Part shown: positions 28,743-39,175 of the stretch, in pieces
Layout of the letters: each line of letters starts with the position of its first letter
Numbering within the stretch: the stretch's first letter is position 1
Assembly (NCBI RefSeq): GCF_012222965.1
Contig: NZ_CP038241.1
Span: 620,001 to 684,000 of the forward strand
Length of the DNA: 64,000 nucleotides
DNA from: Allofrancisella inopinata
GTDB lineage: Bacteria > Pseudomonadota > Gammaproteobacteria > Francisellales > Francisellaceae
Direction: 5' to 3'
Translations under genes and position numbers: made by a program
Notes under the pieces: generated by a model
What the model saw: the letters and a program-made list of their open reading frames with translations, nothing else
Database searches by the model: none
What the model was told of the DNA's origin: nothing

Positions 28743-29763
28743 TCATAAAGAAATTCTGGTTTTATATACTGGTGGCACTATAGGTATGGTTAGTACAGCT
28801 AATGGCTATGATGTAGAAGAAGGTTACTTAACAAAAACAATTAACAGCATAATTGACTTTTATAATCATAAAATGCCAAAGTTTGTTATAAAGGAGTATA
28901 GACCACTTATTGATTCTTCTAATATTAAGCCTGCAAATTGGCTGACTTTAGCCTTAGATATTGTTAAAAACTATGACAATTATGATGGATTTGTAATTTT
29001 ACATGGTACAGATACTTTGGCGTATACGGCTTCTATTTTGTCTTTTATGCTGGGAGAGGTTCAAAAACCAGTTATTGTGACAGGTTCTCAAATTCCTATT
29101 TCACAAATTCGCTCAGATGCTGTATCAAATATTCTAAACAGCCTTATATTTGCTTGTAGTGATGTGATTAAAGAGGTATGTGTGTATTTTAATAAACGCT
29201 TGTTAAGAGGTAATAGAACTACAAAAATAAGTGCAACAGGATTTGATGCATTTTTGTCACCAAACTACCCTATACTAGCTCACGCTGGTGTAGATATTAG
29301 AGTGGATGATAGGTTACTATGGCAGCGCACTATAGATGCTAAACCAACAAAACTAGCAAATTTCGAAATACCTAATATTGCTATCTTGAGTGTTTTTCCA
29401 GGTATGAGTGCAAAAATTTTAGAAAATATTTTAGAGCCTCCTATTCAAGGGCTAATCCTTAAAACTTATGGAACTGGGAATATGATGGATGAACCTAAAA
29501 TTCACGATACTCTTGCTAGTGCAAATGATAGAGGAGTTGTAATAGTTAATTGCACACAATGTATGTATGGAAGTGTTAAGATGGGTGTGTATAAAACCGC
29601 TAGTGGCTTAGTTAAAGCAGGTGTTGTCTCAGGATACGACATGACAGATGAAGCAGCATTTGGTAAGTTATTTTATCTGTTGAGTCAAAAAAATTTATCA
29701 CAAGACCGGGTGAAAGAATTTTTTGAAAAGTCTTTGCAAGGAGAAGTTACTATTGAAGCTTAA
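28729..29763 (+). CDS. ansA: Cytoplasmic L-asparaginase type I
   Basis: AnsA hydrolyses asparagine to aspartate and ammonia. The 344-aa protein has no signal peptide, as expected for the low-affinity cytoplasmic form. Both asparaginase signatures are seen: YTGGTIGM near residue 14 with the nucleophilic Thr, and [12 protein letters not shown] near residue 90 with the second Thr-Asp pair. QIRSDA near residue 126 is also typical. The rnhA overlap indicates coupling, but the biological link is unclear. Aspartate produced here could feed the predicted cyanophycin pathway; this is an inference. Confidence 0.94.
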   Translation: MVNLNHKEILVLYTGGTIGMVSTANGYDVEEGYLTKTINSIIDFYNHKMPKFVIKEYRPLIDSSNIKPANWLTLALDIVKNYDNYDGFVILHGTDTLAYTASILSFMLGEVQKPVIVTGSQIPISQIRSDAVSNILNSLIFACSDVIKEVCVYFNKRLLRGNRTTKISATGFDAFLSPNYPILAHAGVDIRVDDRLLWQRTIDAKPTKLANFEIPNIAILSVFPGMSAKILENILEPPIQGLILKTYGTGNMMDEPKIHDTLASANDRGVVIVNCTQCMYGSVKMGVYKTASGLVKAGVVSGYDMTDEAAFGKLFYLLSQKNLSQDRVKEFFEKSLQGEVTIEA

Positions 29764-29925
29764 CTGTCACCACTATAGTAAATTAAATAAATATGAAAGA
29801 AAAATTGATTAGTTAAGGTGTGTGTTTTTAGTTTATTTTTTAAAACTAGATAAGTTGCAGGAGATTTCTACTTACGTGGAAATAATGAATGGGAAGAATT
29901 TTTGTAAAAAATATAGGAGAATAAT

Positions 29926-30612
29926 ATGAGTGATATAAATGAGTTGATCAAAGGTAATAGAGAGTGGGCTGAGGAAGTTAAAAAAACTAATCCAAATTTT
30001 TTTGAAACATTATCAAAAGGACAATCACCAGAATATCTTTGGATAGGGTGTTCAGATAGTCGAGTACCAGCTAACCAAGTTTGCGGATTAGTTCCAGGAG
30101 AGGTCTTTGTACATCGTAACGTGGCAAATGTTGTTTCTTTAACAGACCTTAATTGCCTGTCAGTTTTACAGTTTGCTATTGAAGTTTTGAAAGTGAAAAA
30201 GATTATAGTTTGTGGACATTATGCATGTGGTGGAGTAGAAACTGTCGTAAGAGATAAAAGTTATGGTCTTATTGATAACTGGTTAACATCTATCCATGAA
30301 GTTAAAGAGCAAAATAAACAATTTATAGAAGAAACCTTAAGTTGCTTTAGGCATGATCAAGAAAATTATATGAAGAAAAAAGTAGATATTATGTGTGAGT
30401 TAAATGCTCTCCATCAGGCTTTAAATTTATGCAAAACTACTGTTGTGAAAGCAGCTTGGCATAAAGGTTTGAAGTTTACTATCCATGCAGCTATATATGG
30501 TGTTGCTGATGGTAAGTTATATGAAATAGGTGGTGGTGTAGGCTCTCGTGAAGAAATGAATATTGTTTATGATCAAGCAATAGAAGCTATTAAGTCTAGA
30601 TATTGTCAATAG
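29926..30612 (+). CDS. can: Beta-class carbonic anhydrase
   Basis: The enzyme interconverts CO2 and bicarbonate. The 228-aa protein has the zinc ligands of beta carbonic anhydrases: the Cys-Asp pair in CSDSRVPA near residue 41, and His and Cys in CGHYACGGVE near residue 95, with HRNVANVV between. The length and the C-terminal IGGGVGSREEM match the E. coli Can branch. A good ribosome site (TAGGAGA) is present. It stands alone, with 162 bp to ansA and about 140 bp to the next gene. Confidence 0.96.
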   Translation: MSDINELIKGNREWAEEVKKTNPNFFETLSKGQSPEYLWIGCSDSRVPANQVCGLVPGEVFVHRNVANVVSLTDLNCLSVLQFAIEVLKVKKIIVCGHYACGGVETVVRDKSYGLIDNWLTSIHEVKEQNKQFIEETLSCFRHDQENYMKKKVDIMCELNALHQALNLCKTTVVKAAWHKGLKFTIHAAIYGVADGKLYEIGGGVGSREEMNIVYDQAIEAIKSRYCQ

Positions 30613-30754
30613 TATATAGTCAAAAATAATTGAAACCTACTACAGTTAAGATGGTTTGTGTTTAAATTAAATCCTCATAGTTAAATTTTAACATGGTATC
30701 TATGGTTTTTATGATATGATACGTCATTAATAATGATGCGTTAATAGGTTAACA

Positions 30755-32197
30755 TTGATTATGGTCTCTAATATTAATTTCTATTGGTATGGTGACATTC
30801 CTGAAAAAAGTGTATTAAGAAATTTAGCAACATGGGTTAGATACTTAAGTAAGAGCAAAAGTGAATTCATAGTTAGATTGTGGACATCTGAAGACATTAT
30901 AGGATCTCTCATTAGTTTAGAATTAGGGATTGAAGCTGGAAAATATTCCATGCCTAGAATCACTCCGCTAAAGAAAGAAAAATTAAAATTTGATGGTTTA
31001 GATGTTGTGATTGATACATATAAATTTTGTGACGTTAGGTTTAATAATATAGTTGTTTGTGATTATGATCAGTTTAGTGGTTATTATAGCTCTATCCCAC
31101 AATTAACTAAGTTTTATAATTATTTAAATGATAATAGACTATATGTGTTTGCATCAGATATTGCTAGGTTACTTATTGTAAATCATTTTCCAGGGTTTTA
31201 CCTAGACTTAGATTTCTTGCCTAACCAAGAAAAAGTTTTTTTTCGCAATATTGATCGTGTAATGGGGTTGTTTGCCCTAGCTGGATTTACATTAGGACCT
31301 AAAGATTATTATTTGTATTGTCTTAAGTCAACATTTCAGCGAGAAAATGCTCTTATAATAAATTTTCATAAGGGTGGTATAGATGTTTTAATTGAGGAAA
31401 TAGAAAACTGTTTGCAAAAAAAAATTACTGAAAACAATGGTCCGCACTATGTTGATGAAACCGAAATTTACAAAGAAATATTTCAAGGACCTAAAGCTCA
31501 GCAATTAAAAAATAGTTTTTTTAAAGGTGAAGATAATGATTATTTAAAGTATTACAGTGCTAAAAATGCTGAGGCTTTTATAAATAAAAATGAAGAAGAC
31601 GGATTCTCAATACTTGGCAGATTTAGGGATTCTATAGAGTTTATATTTTCGCAAACGGTTTTCTATTCTTACTTTAGAACTACTTACGGAGGTAACTTTA
31701 TTCATAAAGAAAAAGATGAGTATGGACTTTTTTACATGTTCCATATTGATAAGTATTTTTTAAATTCTCAATCTAATTTACCTCTTTACAGTTGGGCAAA
31801 TCCTGGTTTTGCCAGATTACAAAAGTTGGATTCAGCTACATATCCAATAAATAAAGCATTTAAAAATTTTCTAGCATTGCTATTAAGAGCATTTATTCTA
31901 AAGCTAGAAGTTATGTCATTTGGAATTAATAATACTAAAAATTCAGTACATAACAAAATAATGCATCTTGGAGATAATCATTTGAAGAAAAAATTTGAAC
32001 GCCTTCTGAAGAATATAAGTGATTCTCATAAAATAACTCCTTTAAATTATGAACAAGCTTATTCATATTTGTTAGAAAGCTACAAAATATGCACAAGGAT
32101 ATATGCCAATAAGCAAATTGAAAAAAACTTTTTAGAGCTATTAAATACAAAAAAGTATTCTTCACTTGCCAATATATGGAAAACTTATAAAAAATAG
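30755..32197 (+). CDS. DXD-motif glycosyltransferase (TcdA/TcdB or sugar-binding-DXD type)
   Basis: This 480-aa protein has the opening strand INFYWYGDIPE, the S/T-x-ED element RLWTSED, the helix FASDIARLLIV and the metal-binding DLD at 151-153 (YLDLDF). These are the motifs of glycosyltransferases in the TcdA/TcdB and Gly_transf_sug group, used by clostridial toxins and by several intracellular pathogens' effectors. The C-terminal half is helical and unrecognised. There is no signal peptide. The frame opens with a TTG at 30755, but the ATG at 30761 (MVSNINF) is the better start. Bacterial surface glycan synthesis is the main alternative. Confidence 0.7.
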   Translation: MIMVSNINFYWYGDIPEKSVLRNLATWVRYLSKSKSEFIVRLWTSEDIIGSLISLELGIEAGKYSMPRITPLKKEKLKFDGLDVVIDTYKFCDVRFNNIVVCDYDQFSGYYSSIPQLTKFYNYLNDNRLYVFASDIARLLIVNHFPGFYLDLDFLPNQEKVFFRNIDRVMGLFALAGFTLGPKDYYLYCLKSTFQRENALIINFHKGGIDVLIEEIENCLQKKITENNGPHYVDETEIYKEIFQGPKAQQLKNSFFKGEDNDYLKYYSAKNAEAFINKNEEDGFSILGRFRDSIEFIFSQTVFYSYFRTTYGGNFIHKEKDEYGLFYMFHIDKYFLNSQSNLPLYSWANPGFARLQKLDSATYPINKAFKNFLALLLRAFILKLEVMSFGINNTKNSVHNKIMHLGDNHLKKKFERLLKNISDSHKITPLNYEQAYSYLLESYKICTRIYANKQIEKNFLELLNTKKYSSLANIWKTYKK

Positions 32198-32240
32198 GTT
32201 CTTAATAACAGTTTTGTTGAGAGTAAATGAATTTTAAAAG

Positions 32241-32690
32241 TCATTTATCCAGTAGTGCATATAGTATATATGCAACCATTGCAGTTATTAAATCTATGGT
32301 GAATAAAGCAACTATGAATTCATTATAAGTATCATCAGTTAATAATGTAAAAGAGCTTAGAATACTATAAATACTAAAAAAAACCAAACAAGCAGCTTTA
32401 AATGGGGGTTTTTTAATTATAGCAATTATTGAAAAAAAACACATGCTTAACTGGAAAATACCAATTTGAAAAATTGCAGGAGTGAAAATCCATCCTTGAA
32501 ATTTGCTTACACTATCCCCATATAACAAACACATGTAGCTGTTAATAAAAGTTATAATGCTGAAGTTGCAGGCTATAAAGTAGTTTGCGTATATTCTACT
32601 ATGATTTTGGCTGTAAATAATAATGCTGTGACAAAAAGCGAGAATAAAAGGTGTTATTAGTAGACATATACTTATAATAATAGTTACCAT
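32241..32690 (-). CDS. Small integral membrane protein, unknown function
   Basis: The 149-aa protein consists of four hydrophobic segments (about 2-27, 39-58, 68-92 and 100-145, the last perhaps two helices) with short polar loops. It has no recognisable catalytic or transport motif. It converges on the glycosyltransferase gene, leaving 43 bp between stops, and is divergent from tig. It is probably an inner-membrane protein; the function cannot be inferred. Confidence 0.6.
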   Translation of the reverse strand: MVTIIISICLLITPFILAFCHSIIIYSQNHSRIYANYFIACNFSIITFINSYMCLLYGDSVSKFQGWIFTPAIFQIGIFQLSMCFFSIIAIIKKPPFKAACLVFFSIYSILSSFTLLTDDTYNEFIVALFTIDLITAMVAYILYALLDK

Positions 32691-32848
32691 ATAATGATCT
32701 TGAAAGTTGTAAAATAAGTATGTCGAATTTTACAGTAAATATTTTGCCTTGTCATATATTTACAAAATAAAGATATAGACAATCTAGGTGATGATAGTTA
32801 AAATTTGCTACTAGGTATATTGTTAAATAAAAATAGGAAAAAGTTAAA

Positions 32849-34168
32849 ATGGATGTAACTGTTGAAAAGAAAGAAGGAATTAATTGTTCACTACTAATAG
32901 AAGTACCGGCTGATGAAATTGATAATATGGTAACTCAAAAAATAGCGCAAACTGCTAAGTCAATAAAACTAGATGGCTTTAGACCAGGTAAGGTTCCAGC
33001 AAGTTTAGTAAAAAAGAAATATGGTGAGCAAATCCGTTTTGAAGTTATATCAGATTTAATACCTAAAAAATACACAAAAGCTATACAGGATGAAAAGCTT
33101 GAAGTCGCTGGCATAGAGATCGATTTAAAAGAAAATAAAGAAGGTGAAAACCTTAAGTTTGTAGCTAACCTTGAATTATTTCCAGAAATTGAAGTAAATG
33201 GTTGTGACACTATAACGGTTGAAAAGCCAATAGTTGAACTAGGTGATAAAGAAGTCCAACAAATGATAGAAAACCTTAGAAAGCAATTAGCTACTTATTC
33301 TGAGGTTGATAGGGTTGTAAAATCAGATGATAAAGTTACTATAGATTTTGTTGGCAAAAAAGATGGAGAGGTTTTTGAAGGTGGTTCAGCTAATGATACG
33401 GATGTGGTTATTGGTTCTGGACAGATGATACCAGGTTTTGAAGATGGTATTATTGGTATGCAAAAAGATGAGCAAAAAACTATTACAGTTACTTTTCCAA
33501 AAGATTACCAAAATCAGGATCTTGCAGGTAAAGAAGCTCAGTTTGATATAACAGTGAAAAAAATCCAACAACCAGAATTACCAGAAGTAAATGAAGAATT
33601 TGTTAAGAAATTTGGAGTAAAAGGTGGGGTGGATAGCTTTGAGTCAGAAATCAAAGAAAATATGCAACGCGAATTGAAGTTTATAATCCAAAGGAAAATT
33701 AAAGAACAAGTTTTTAAAGGATTAAGAGATATAGTTGAGTTTGACGTGCCAAAAGCTTTAATTAAAAGAGAAATTGATGCTGCTAAGAAAAACCTACTAA
33801 ATAGCATGGGTGGAGCAAAAAGTAACTTTGATGTTAACCAGTTACCAGATAATTTATTTGAGGCAAATGCTAAGCAAAAAGTAAAAACAAGTTTGATACT
33901 TGATAGCATAATTAAAACGCAAAATTTTGAAGCTGATGATAAGGAAGTTGACAGTCTATTAGATGAAATGGTTCAAGCATATGAGGAACCAGAAAAAACT
34001 AAAGAGCAAATCAAAAAAAACCCGAGAGAAATTAATAATTTAAAAGCATTAGTGATAGAAAATAAGCTAACTGATTGGGTTTTAGACCAAGCTAAAGTTA
34101 CTGATAAAAAAGAAGATTTCTTTGCGATTATTAAAGAAAATATGCAAGCACAACAAGCTGGGTTTTAA
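32849..34168 (+). CDS. tig: Trigger factor chaperone
   Basis: Trigger factor binds nascent chains at the ribosome exit tunnel. The 439-aa protein has all three parts. The ribosome-binding N-domain carries the GFRPGKVP signature near 42-49. The FKBP-type prolyl isomerase domain (about 155-245) carries [17 protein letters not shown] and [12 protein letters not shown] long helical C-domain follows. It heads the conserved order tig-clpP-clpX-lon-hupB with short gaps. A sigma-32 link is plausible from function but no such promoter is defined here. Confidence 0.97.
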   Translation: MDVTVEKKEGINCSLLIEVPADEIDNMVTQKIAQTAKSIKLDGFRPGKVPASLVKKKYGEQIRFEVISDLIPKKYTKAIQDEKLEVAGIEIDLKENKEGENLKFVANLELFPEIEVNGCDTITVEKPIVELGDKEVQQMIENLRKQLATYSEVDRVVKSDDKVTIDFVGKKDGEVFEGGSANDTDVVIGSGQMIPGFEDGIIGMQKDEQKTITVTFPKDYQNQDLAGKEAQFDITVKKIQQPELPEVNEEFVKKFGVKGGVDSFESEIKENMQRELKFIIQRKIKEQVFKGLRDIVEFDVPKALIKREIDAAKKNLLNSMGGAKSNFDVNQLPDNLFEANAKQKVKTSLILDSIIKTQNFEADDKEVDSLLDEMVQAYEEPEKTKEQIKKNPREINNLKALVIENKLTDWVLDQAKVTDKKEDFFAIIKENMQAQQAGF

Positions 34169-34201
34169 ATTAAAATTCAGATAGAAGAGGTTTTTTTATA
34201 G

Positions 34202-34816
34202 ATGATAACTAATAATTTAGTACCTACCGTTATAGAAAAAAGTGCCGGTGGTGAGCGTGCTTTTGATATTTATTCAAGACTTTTAAAAGAGCGAATAGTT
34301 TTTTTAAATGGTGAAGTGAATGATCAATCAGCAAATCTTGTCATTGCCCAACTATTATTTTTAGAGTCAGAGGATCCGGACAAAGATATTTATTTTTATA
34401 TCAACTCTCCTGGTGGAATGGTAACAGCTGGTATGGGTGTGTATGATACAATGCAATTTATAAAGCCAGACGTTAATACTATTTGTATAGGACTTGCTGC
34501 TAGTATGGGGTCTCTTTTATTAGCAGGTGGAGCAAAGGGCAAAAGATATAGTTTGCCTAGTTCACAAATAATGATTCACCAACCATTGGGTGGTTTTAGA
34601 GGACAAGCATCTGATATAGAGATTCATGCTAAAAATATTCTACGGATTAAAGAAAGGTTAAATGATATCTTGGCTTACCACACAGGTCAAGATCTTGAAA
34701 CTATAGTAAAAGATACAGATAGAGATAAATTCATGATGGCAGAAGAAGCAAAAGAATATGGTTTAATAGATAATGTTATTCAGTCACGTGAAGCAATGAA
34801 AAAAGTAAATAATTAA
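34202..34816 (+). CDS. clpP: ATP-dependent Clp protease proteolytic subunit
   Basis: ClpP is the barrel peptidase partnered by ClpX. The 204-aa chain carries the catalytic Ser101 in [10 protein letters not shown] and His126 in MIHQPLGG; an Asp of the DTDRDKFM block supplies the third residue. The N-terminal [14 protein letters not shown] matches processed ClpP starts, so a short propeptide is expected. It lies 33 bp after tig and 19 bp before clpX. Confidence 0.97.
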   Translation: MITNNLVPTVIEKSAGGERAFDIYSRLLKERIVFLNGEVNDQSANLVIAQLLFLESEDPDKDIYFYINSPGGMVTAGMGVYDTMQFIKPDVNTICIGLAASMGSLLLAGGAKGKRYSLPSSQIMIHQPLGGFRGQASDIEIHAKNILRIKERLNDILAYHTGQDLETIVKDTDRDKFMMAEEAKEYGLIDNVIQSREAMKKVNN

Positions 34817-34835
34817 AGGAATCTAATTAATAAAG

Positions 34836-36092
34836 ATGTCTAAAATCCTATATTGTTCTTTCTGCGGGAAGTCACAGCAAGAAGTAAAAAATATTATAGC
34901 TGGTAGAGAAGGTAACATTTGTAATGAGTGTATTGATAAATGTGTAATTAAAATTCATGGTGGCAATAAGATATTAGATGCTGAAGGCATAAGTTTTGAA
35001 AAATTACCTAAACCACTAGAAATTAAAAAATATTTGGATGATTATATCATTGGTCAAGATAATGCTAAAAAAGTTTTATCTGTAGCTGTGTATAATCATT
35101 ATAAAAGAATTACCTCTAAAATACTAAATGAAGACGATACTGAGCTTAAAAAAAGTAATGTTCTTTTAATAGGGCCAACTGGTTCTGGTAAAACATTATT
35201 TGCGCAAACTTTAGCTAAATTACTTAACGTTCCATTTGCTATTGCAGATGCAACAACTCTTACAGAGGCAGGTTATGTGGGTGATGATGTTGAAAATATA
35301 ATTGTTAGATTATTGCAGAACGCTGAGTTTGATGTGGCTAAAGCACAAAAAGGTATTATCTACATAGATGAAATTGACAAGATTGCGCGTAAATCAGAAA
35401 GTGCATCTATAACCAGAGATGTATCAGGAGAAGGTGTACAACAAGCATTACTTAAACTTATAGAGGGTACAGTAGCTTCAGTACCACCTAAAGGAGGTAG
35501 AAAGCATCCTAATCAAGAGATGATAGAAGTTGACACCACTAATATTTTGTTTATTTGTGGAGGAGCTTTTGCTGGTATTGAAAAAACTGTTAAACATAGA
35601 ATGGATAAGGTAAGTATAGGGTTTAATGCGGATATAGTTGAGCAAAAAAACAGTCTTGACATAGAAAAACTAATGCAAAAAGTAGAAAGTGAAGATTTAA
35701 CTAAATTTGGTTTGATTCCAGAACTTATTGGGCGTTTACCTATTGTTACCGTGCTAAATGAGCTAAAAGAAGAGGACTTAGTAAGGATTCTTAAAGAGCC
35801 AAAAAATGCTTTGATAAAACAATATATTAAATTATTTAAATTCGATGGTATAGAGGTTGAATTTACAGACCAGGCTCTTATTGAGATAGCTAAAAAAGCT
35901 ATAGTTAAAAAAACTGGTGCTAGAGGTCTAAGAACTATTCTTGAAGGAGTCTTGCTTGAGTTAATGTTTTATATTCCGTCAACCCAAGATATAAATAAAA
36001 TTATAATAGATGATAAAAACATCTTGGGCCAAGAAGAACCTAATTTAGTCACGAAAAAACAAGAATATAAAAAGTTAAAAGATATAATTTAA
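34836..36092 (+). CDS. clpX: ATP-dependent Clp protease unfoldase ClpX
   Basis: ClpX recognises and unfolds substrates for ClpP. The 418-aa protein opens with a C4 zinc-binding domain (CSFCGKSQ...CNECID). Walker A GPTGSGKT lies near residue 112 and Walker [11 protein letters not shown] near 175. Pore-loop sequence GYVGDDVE and the RGLR sensor segment near the C-terminus are also present. The IGF-type loop for ClpP docking lies within VSIGFNADI. It is followed by lon after 22 bp. Confidence 0.97.
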   Translation: MSKILYCSFCGKSQQEVKNIIAGREGNICNECIDKCVIKIHGGNKILDAEGISFEKLPKPLEIKKYLDDYIIGQDNAKKVLSVAVYNHYKRITSKILNEDDTELKKSNVLLIGPTGSGKTLFAQTLAKLLNVPFAIADATTLTEAGYVGDDVENIIVRLLQNAEFDVAKAQKGIIYIDEIDKIARKSESASITRDVSGEGVQQALLKLIEGTVASVPPKGGRKHPNQEMIEVDTTNILFICGGAFAGIEKTVKHRMDKVSIGFNADIVEQKNSLDIEKLMQKVESEDLTKFGLIPELIGRLPIVTVLNELKEEDLVRILKEPKNALIKQYIKLFKFDGIEVEFTDQALIEIAKKAIVKKTGARGLRTILEGVLLELMFYIPSTQDINKIIIDDKNILGQEEPNLVTKKQEYKKLKDII

Positions 36093-36114
36093 TTTACAGG
36101 GGTTATATAAACTT

Positions 36115-38442
36115 ATGTCAGAAATTTTAAGCGTTGTTCCTGTTATTCCACTACGAGATGTGGTTATTTATCCTGGTATGACGATCCCTTTGAATGTAGG
36201 GCGTACAAAATCTATAAACGCAGTAAAAGAAGCATCCAACAATTATAATAATTCCATATTGTTGGCTACTCAGAAAAATGGCTCTAGTTCAGGTGATGTT
36301 GCTGAAAATATTTATGATATAGCTACTTTAGCAAAAATTATACAGATAATGAAGCTTCCGGATGGAAGTTTAAAGATTATAGTCGAAGGAGTAGCTAAAA
36401 CACTAGTAGATAAATATGTAGATGAAAAGGATTGCATTTATGCTCATATAGAAGATACTTCAAAGCCTATTCAAACACAAGATTCTACTCAGTTAAATAA
36501 AGAGTTAAAAGCTATAATTTTATCTATATCAGAGTCACTGAAAGAGTTTGTTGAATATAGCGGCACTATTACTAAAGAAGCATTGTCTACTTTAATAAAT
36601 ACTCAGCATCCGGAGAAATTTGTATATGAAATAGCAGCTATTCTTAATTCTAGTATTGCTAAAAAACAAAAAATTTTAGAAGTAGAGGATTTAAAGGCTA
36701 AAGCATTAATTCTGCTTACGTGCTTAGAAGAAGAGCTTGAAATACTTGAGTTAGAAGCAAAAATTAAAGATAGGGTAAAAGCTCAAGTTGATAAAAATCA
36801 AAGAGAGTATTATTTAAACGAACAAGTAAAAGCTATTTACAAAGAGTTAGGTGAGGCTGATGAAGAATCTGAAACTTCGGCTCTTAAGAAGAAAATAGAA
36901 TCTGCAAAGATGTCTAAAGAGGCGAAAGAAAAGTGTTTAAAAGAGCTCAAAAAGCTAAAATCTATGCCACCGTCATCTTCGGAATCTGCCGTATCTAGAA
37001 ACTATATTGAGACTATACTTTCTTTGCCATGGGGTAAGCGTACTAAAGTTAAAAAAGATATTAATTTAGCGGAAAAGGTTTTAGAAAAAGACCATTATGG
37101 CATCAAAAAAGTTAAGGAGCGTATATTAGAGCATTTAGCTGTCCAGATTAAGAGGGATTCTAATACTAAAGCTCCTATTTTATGTTTAGTGGGGCCTCCA
37201 GGTGTAGGTAAGACTTCTATAGGTCAATCTATAGCCAGAGCAACAGGTAGAGAATATGTACGTATGGCATTAGGTGGAGTCCGAGATGAATCAGAAATAA
37301 GAGGTCATCGTCGTACTTATATAGGATCTATGCCAGGACAAATAATCCAAAAGATAATTAAAGCAAAAACTGAAAACCCATTATTTTTATTAGATGAAAT
37401 AGATAAAATTTCGTCTGATTTTAGAGGTGATCCGTCTGCAGCGCTGCTTGAAGTTCTTGATCCTGAACAAAATAATACTTTCAATGATCATTATTTAGAA
37501 ATAGATTATGATTTGTCAAAAGTTATGTTTGTAGCAACAGCTAATTCTTTAGATATTGATCCAGCTTTGCGTGATAGATTAGAGATTATTAATTTGGCCG
37601 GTTATACTGAGATAGAAAAGCAGGCTATCGCTAAGCAATATTTAATACCGAAAGCTTTGAAAAATAATGGCTTAAGCAGTAAAGAATTAACTTTCACACC
37701 AACGGCAATTCTCGATATTATTAGATATTATACCAGAGAGGCCGGAGTTAGAAACTTACAACAAAAAATTAATAGTGTTTGTCGTAAAGTAGTTAAAAAT
37801 ACACTTAAAAATCCAGAAATTACTAAAGCTTCGATTACTCAAAAAAATTTACAAGAGTGCTTGGGGGTTTATCAGTACGATTATGGTGTTAAAAGTTTAA
37901 AATCTAAAGTTGGGCAAGTTACAGGTTTGGCTTGGACATCTGTTGGTGGTGAACTTTTAACTATAGAAGCTTTGGCTATGCCTGGTAAAGGAAAAGTTAA
38001 ATATACAGGTAGCTTAGGTGATGTGATGAAAGAGTCTATTGATGCGGCATTTAGTGTTGTTCGTTCTATGTCAAAAGACTATAAGCTTGAGGATGATTTT
38101 TATGAGAAAAAGGATATTCATATCCATGTCCCAGAGGGGGCTACTCCAAAAGATGGTCCAAGTGCGGGTATTGCTATGACTACAGCTTTAGTTTCTGTAT
38201 ACACAAATAAGCCAGTTCGTAATGATATTGCAATGACTGGTGAGATAACTTTAAGGGGAGATGTTTTAGCTATAGGCGGCTTAAAAGAGAAACTTTTAGC
38301 TGCATTAAGAGGTGGAATTAAGGAAGTTTTAATCCCAAAACAAAATGTTAAAAATCTAGCTGAAATTGATAAAGAAATAACAGAAAAACTAAAAATAACC
38401 CCTGTTAACAACATAAAAGAGGTTTTGTTAAGAGTTTTTTAG
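36115..38442 (+). CDS. lon: ATP-dependent protease Lon
   Basis: Lon degrades misfolded and regulatory proteins. The 775-aa protein has an N-terminal LAN domain (about 5-195), the AAA+ domain with Walker [10 protein letters not shown] near 360 and Walker [11 protein letters not shown] near 423, and the C-terminal peptidase with the Ser-Lys dyad, where [11 protein letters not shown] contains the catalytic Ser (about 682). It is close to the normal length of about 784 aa. It lies between clpX and hupB in the order conserved from E. coli. A TTTTTTT run follows the gene without a stem, so termination after lon is not clear. Confidence 0.97.
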   Translation: MSEILSVVPVIPLRDVVIYPGMTIPLNVGRTKSINAVKEASNNYNNSILLATQKNGSSSGDVAENIYDIATLAKIIQIMKLPDGSLKIIVEGVAKTLVDKYVDEKDCIYAHIEDTSKPIQTQDSTQLNKELKAIILSISESLKEFVEYSGTITKEALSTLINTQHPEKFVYEIAAILNSSIAKKQKILEVEDLKAKALILLTCLEEELEILELEAKIKDRVKAQVDKNQREYYLNEQVKAIYKELGEADEESETSALKKKIESAKMSKEAKEKCLKELKKLKSMPPSSSESAVSRNYIETILSLPWGKRTKVKKDINLAEKVLEKDHYGIKKVKERILEHLAVQIKRDSNTKAPILCLVGPPGVGKTSIGQSIARATGREYVRMALGGVRDESEIRGHRRTYIGSMPGQIIQKIIKAKTENPLFLLDEIDKISSDFRGDPSAALLEVLDPEQNNTFNDHYLEIDYDLSKVMFVATANSLDIDPALRDRLEIINLAGYTEIEKQAIAKQYLIPKALKNNGLSSKELTFTPTAILDIIRYYTREAGVRNLQQKINSVCRKVVKNTLKNPEITKASITQKNLQECLGVYQYDYGVKSLKSKVGQVTGLAWTSVGGELLTIEALAMPGKGKVKYTGSLGDVMKESIDAAFSVVRSMSKDYKLEDDFYEKKDIHIHVPEGATPKDGPSAGIAMTTALVSVYTNKPVRNDIAMTGEITLRGDVLAIGGLKEKLLAALRGGIKEVLIPKQNVKNLAEIDKEITEKLKITPVNNIKEVLLRVF

Positions 38443-38524
38443 TATTTTGGTATTGAAAAGGTGTTTTTTTAGTGTTATAACCTTAATTGACAGTATGTCA
38501 TTACAAACATAAGGAGTCTTAAAA

Positions 38525-38797
38525 ATGAATAAAGGTGAATTAGTAAGTGCTATCGCAAAAGAAGCAGATGTTACTAAAGAAGTTGCTAGTAAAACTTTAG
38601 ATGCTACAATCGCAGCAGTAACTAAAGCTTTAAAAGCAGGTGATAGTGTAACTTTAGTTGGTTTTGGTACTTTTCAAGTTAAAGAAAGAAGTCCAAGAGA
38701 AGGTAGAAACCCTAAAACAGGTGAAACTATCAAAATTGCTGCCTCAAAAGTTCCTAGCTTTAAAGCTGGTAAAGGTCTTAAAGACGCAGTTAAATAA
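38525..38797 (+). CDS. hupB: DNA-binding protein HU
   Basis: HU is the small nucleoid protein that bends DNA. The 90-aa length and sequence are canonical: [18 protein letters not shown], the hydrophobic core [26 protein letters not shown], and the basic C-terminus. The Arg-Asn-Pro tip of the beta-arm is intact. A strong ribosome site AAGGAG precedes the ATG. It is the last gene of the tig-to-hupB run and is followed by a good intrinsic terminator at 38832-38858. Confidence 0.97.
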   Translation: MNKGELVSAIAKEADVTKEVASKTLDATIAAVTKALKAGDSVTLVGFGTFQVKERSPREGRNPKTGETIKIAASKVPSFKAGKGLKDAVK

Positions 38798-38831
38798 TAA
38801 AAAATCAAACTTTATTAGCGATTTTTTATAT

Positions 38832-38858
38832 AAGCATGCTTAACAGTATGCTTTTTTA
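38832..38858 (+). terminator. Rho-independent terminator of hupB
   Basis: An 8-bp stem, AAGCATGC pairing with GTATGCTT (one G-T pair), encloses the loop TTAACA and runs straight into a T-rich tail. It lies 35 bp after the hupB stop, in the right orientation. Confidence 0.8.
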
Positions 38859-38865
38859 TCTATAA

Positions 38866-39008
38866 TGGAACTGTTGAAAACTAAAATTATACAACACTAA
38901 TTGTGTTAAAAATATTCTCAAAATGCTCATTTACTACATGTAAACTGCGCTTTTTCAAATATTTTTGCCTTATTATTATTTGCCTAATTTCAGCTTTCAA
39001 TAGTCCCA
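38866..39008. mobile_element. MITE-like element, family B, copy 1 (143 bp)
   Basis: The element is flanked by TAA direct repeats (38863-38865, 39009-39011). Its ends are imperfect inverted repeats, TGGAACTGTTGAAAACT on the left against TGGGACTATTGAAAGCT on the right. It is the most diverged of three equal-length copies. Its left-end sequence also appears, inverted, inside the family A element at 46653-46818. No ORF of note lies inside. Confidence 0.85.
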
Positions 39009-39175
39009 TAAGATGATATATAGTCAACCCTTTATAATCCTGTTATAATAACTATAATTAAAAACATTAATCTAAAGTTCGTTATATAGCTAACGTTACT
39101 AAAAAGTAGTCCCAATTGGATTAGCTATATTTAGATTACTAAGTTTAAGAACTTTTATTAAATAAGGTTGGAAAA

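Larger units (their letters stand above)
38798..39175. other. Intergenic spacer after hupB
   Basis: This 378-bp spacer contains the hupB terminator (38832-38858), a complete 143-bp inverted-repeat element (38866-39008), and about 165 bp of AT-rich sequence that should hold the promoter of the PpiD-like gene. No ORF or RNA gene is seen. Confidence 0.6.

Noticed and set aside
30755-30760. TTG as the start codon of the glycosyltransferase
   Set aside because: An ATG two codons later (30761) gives the expected family N-terminus directly before the first strand.
38487-38492. TTGACA upstream of hupB as a -35 box
   Set aside because: No acceptable -10 hexamer lies 15-19 bp downstream; the region there is the ribosome site.
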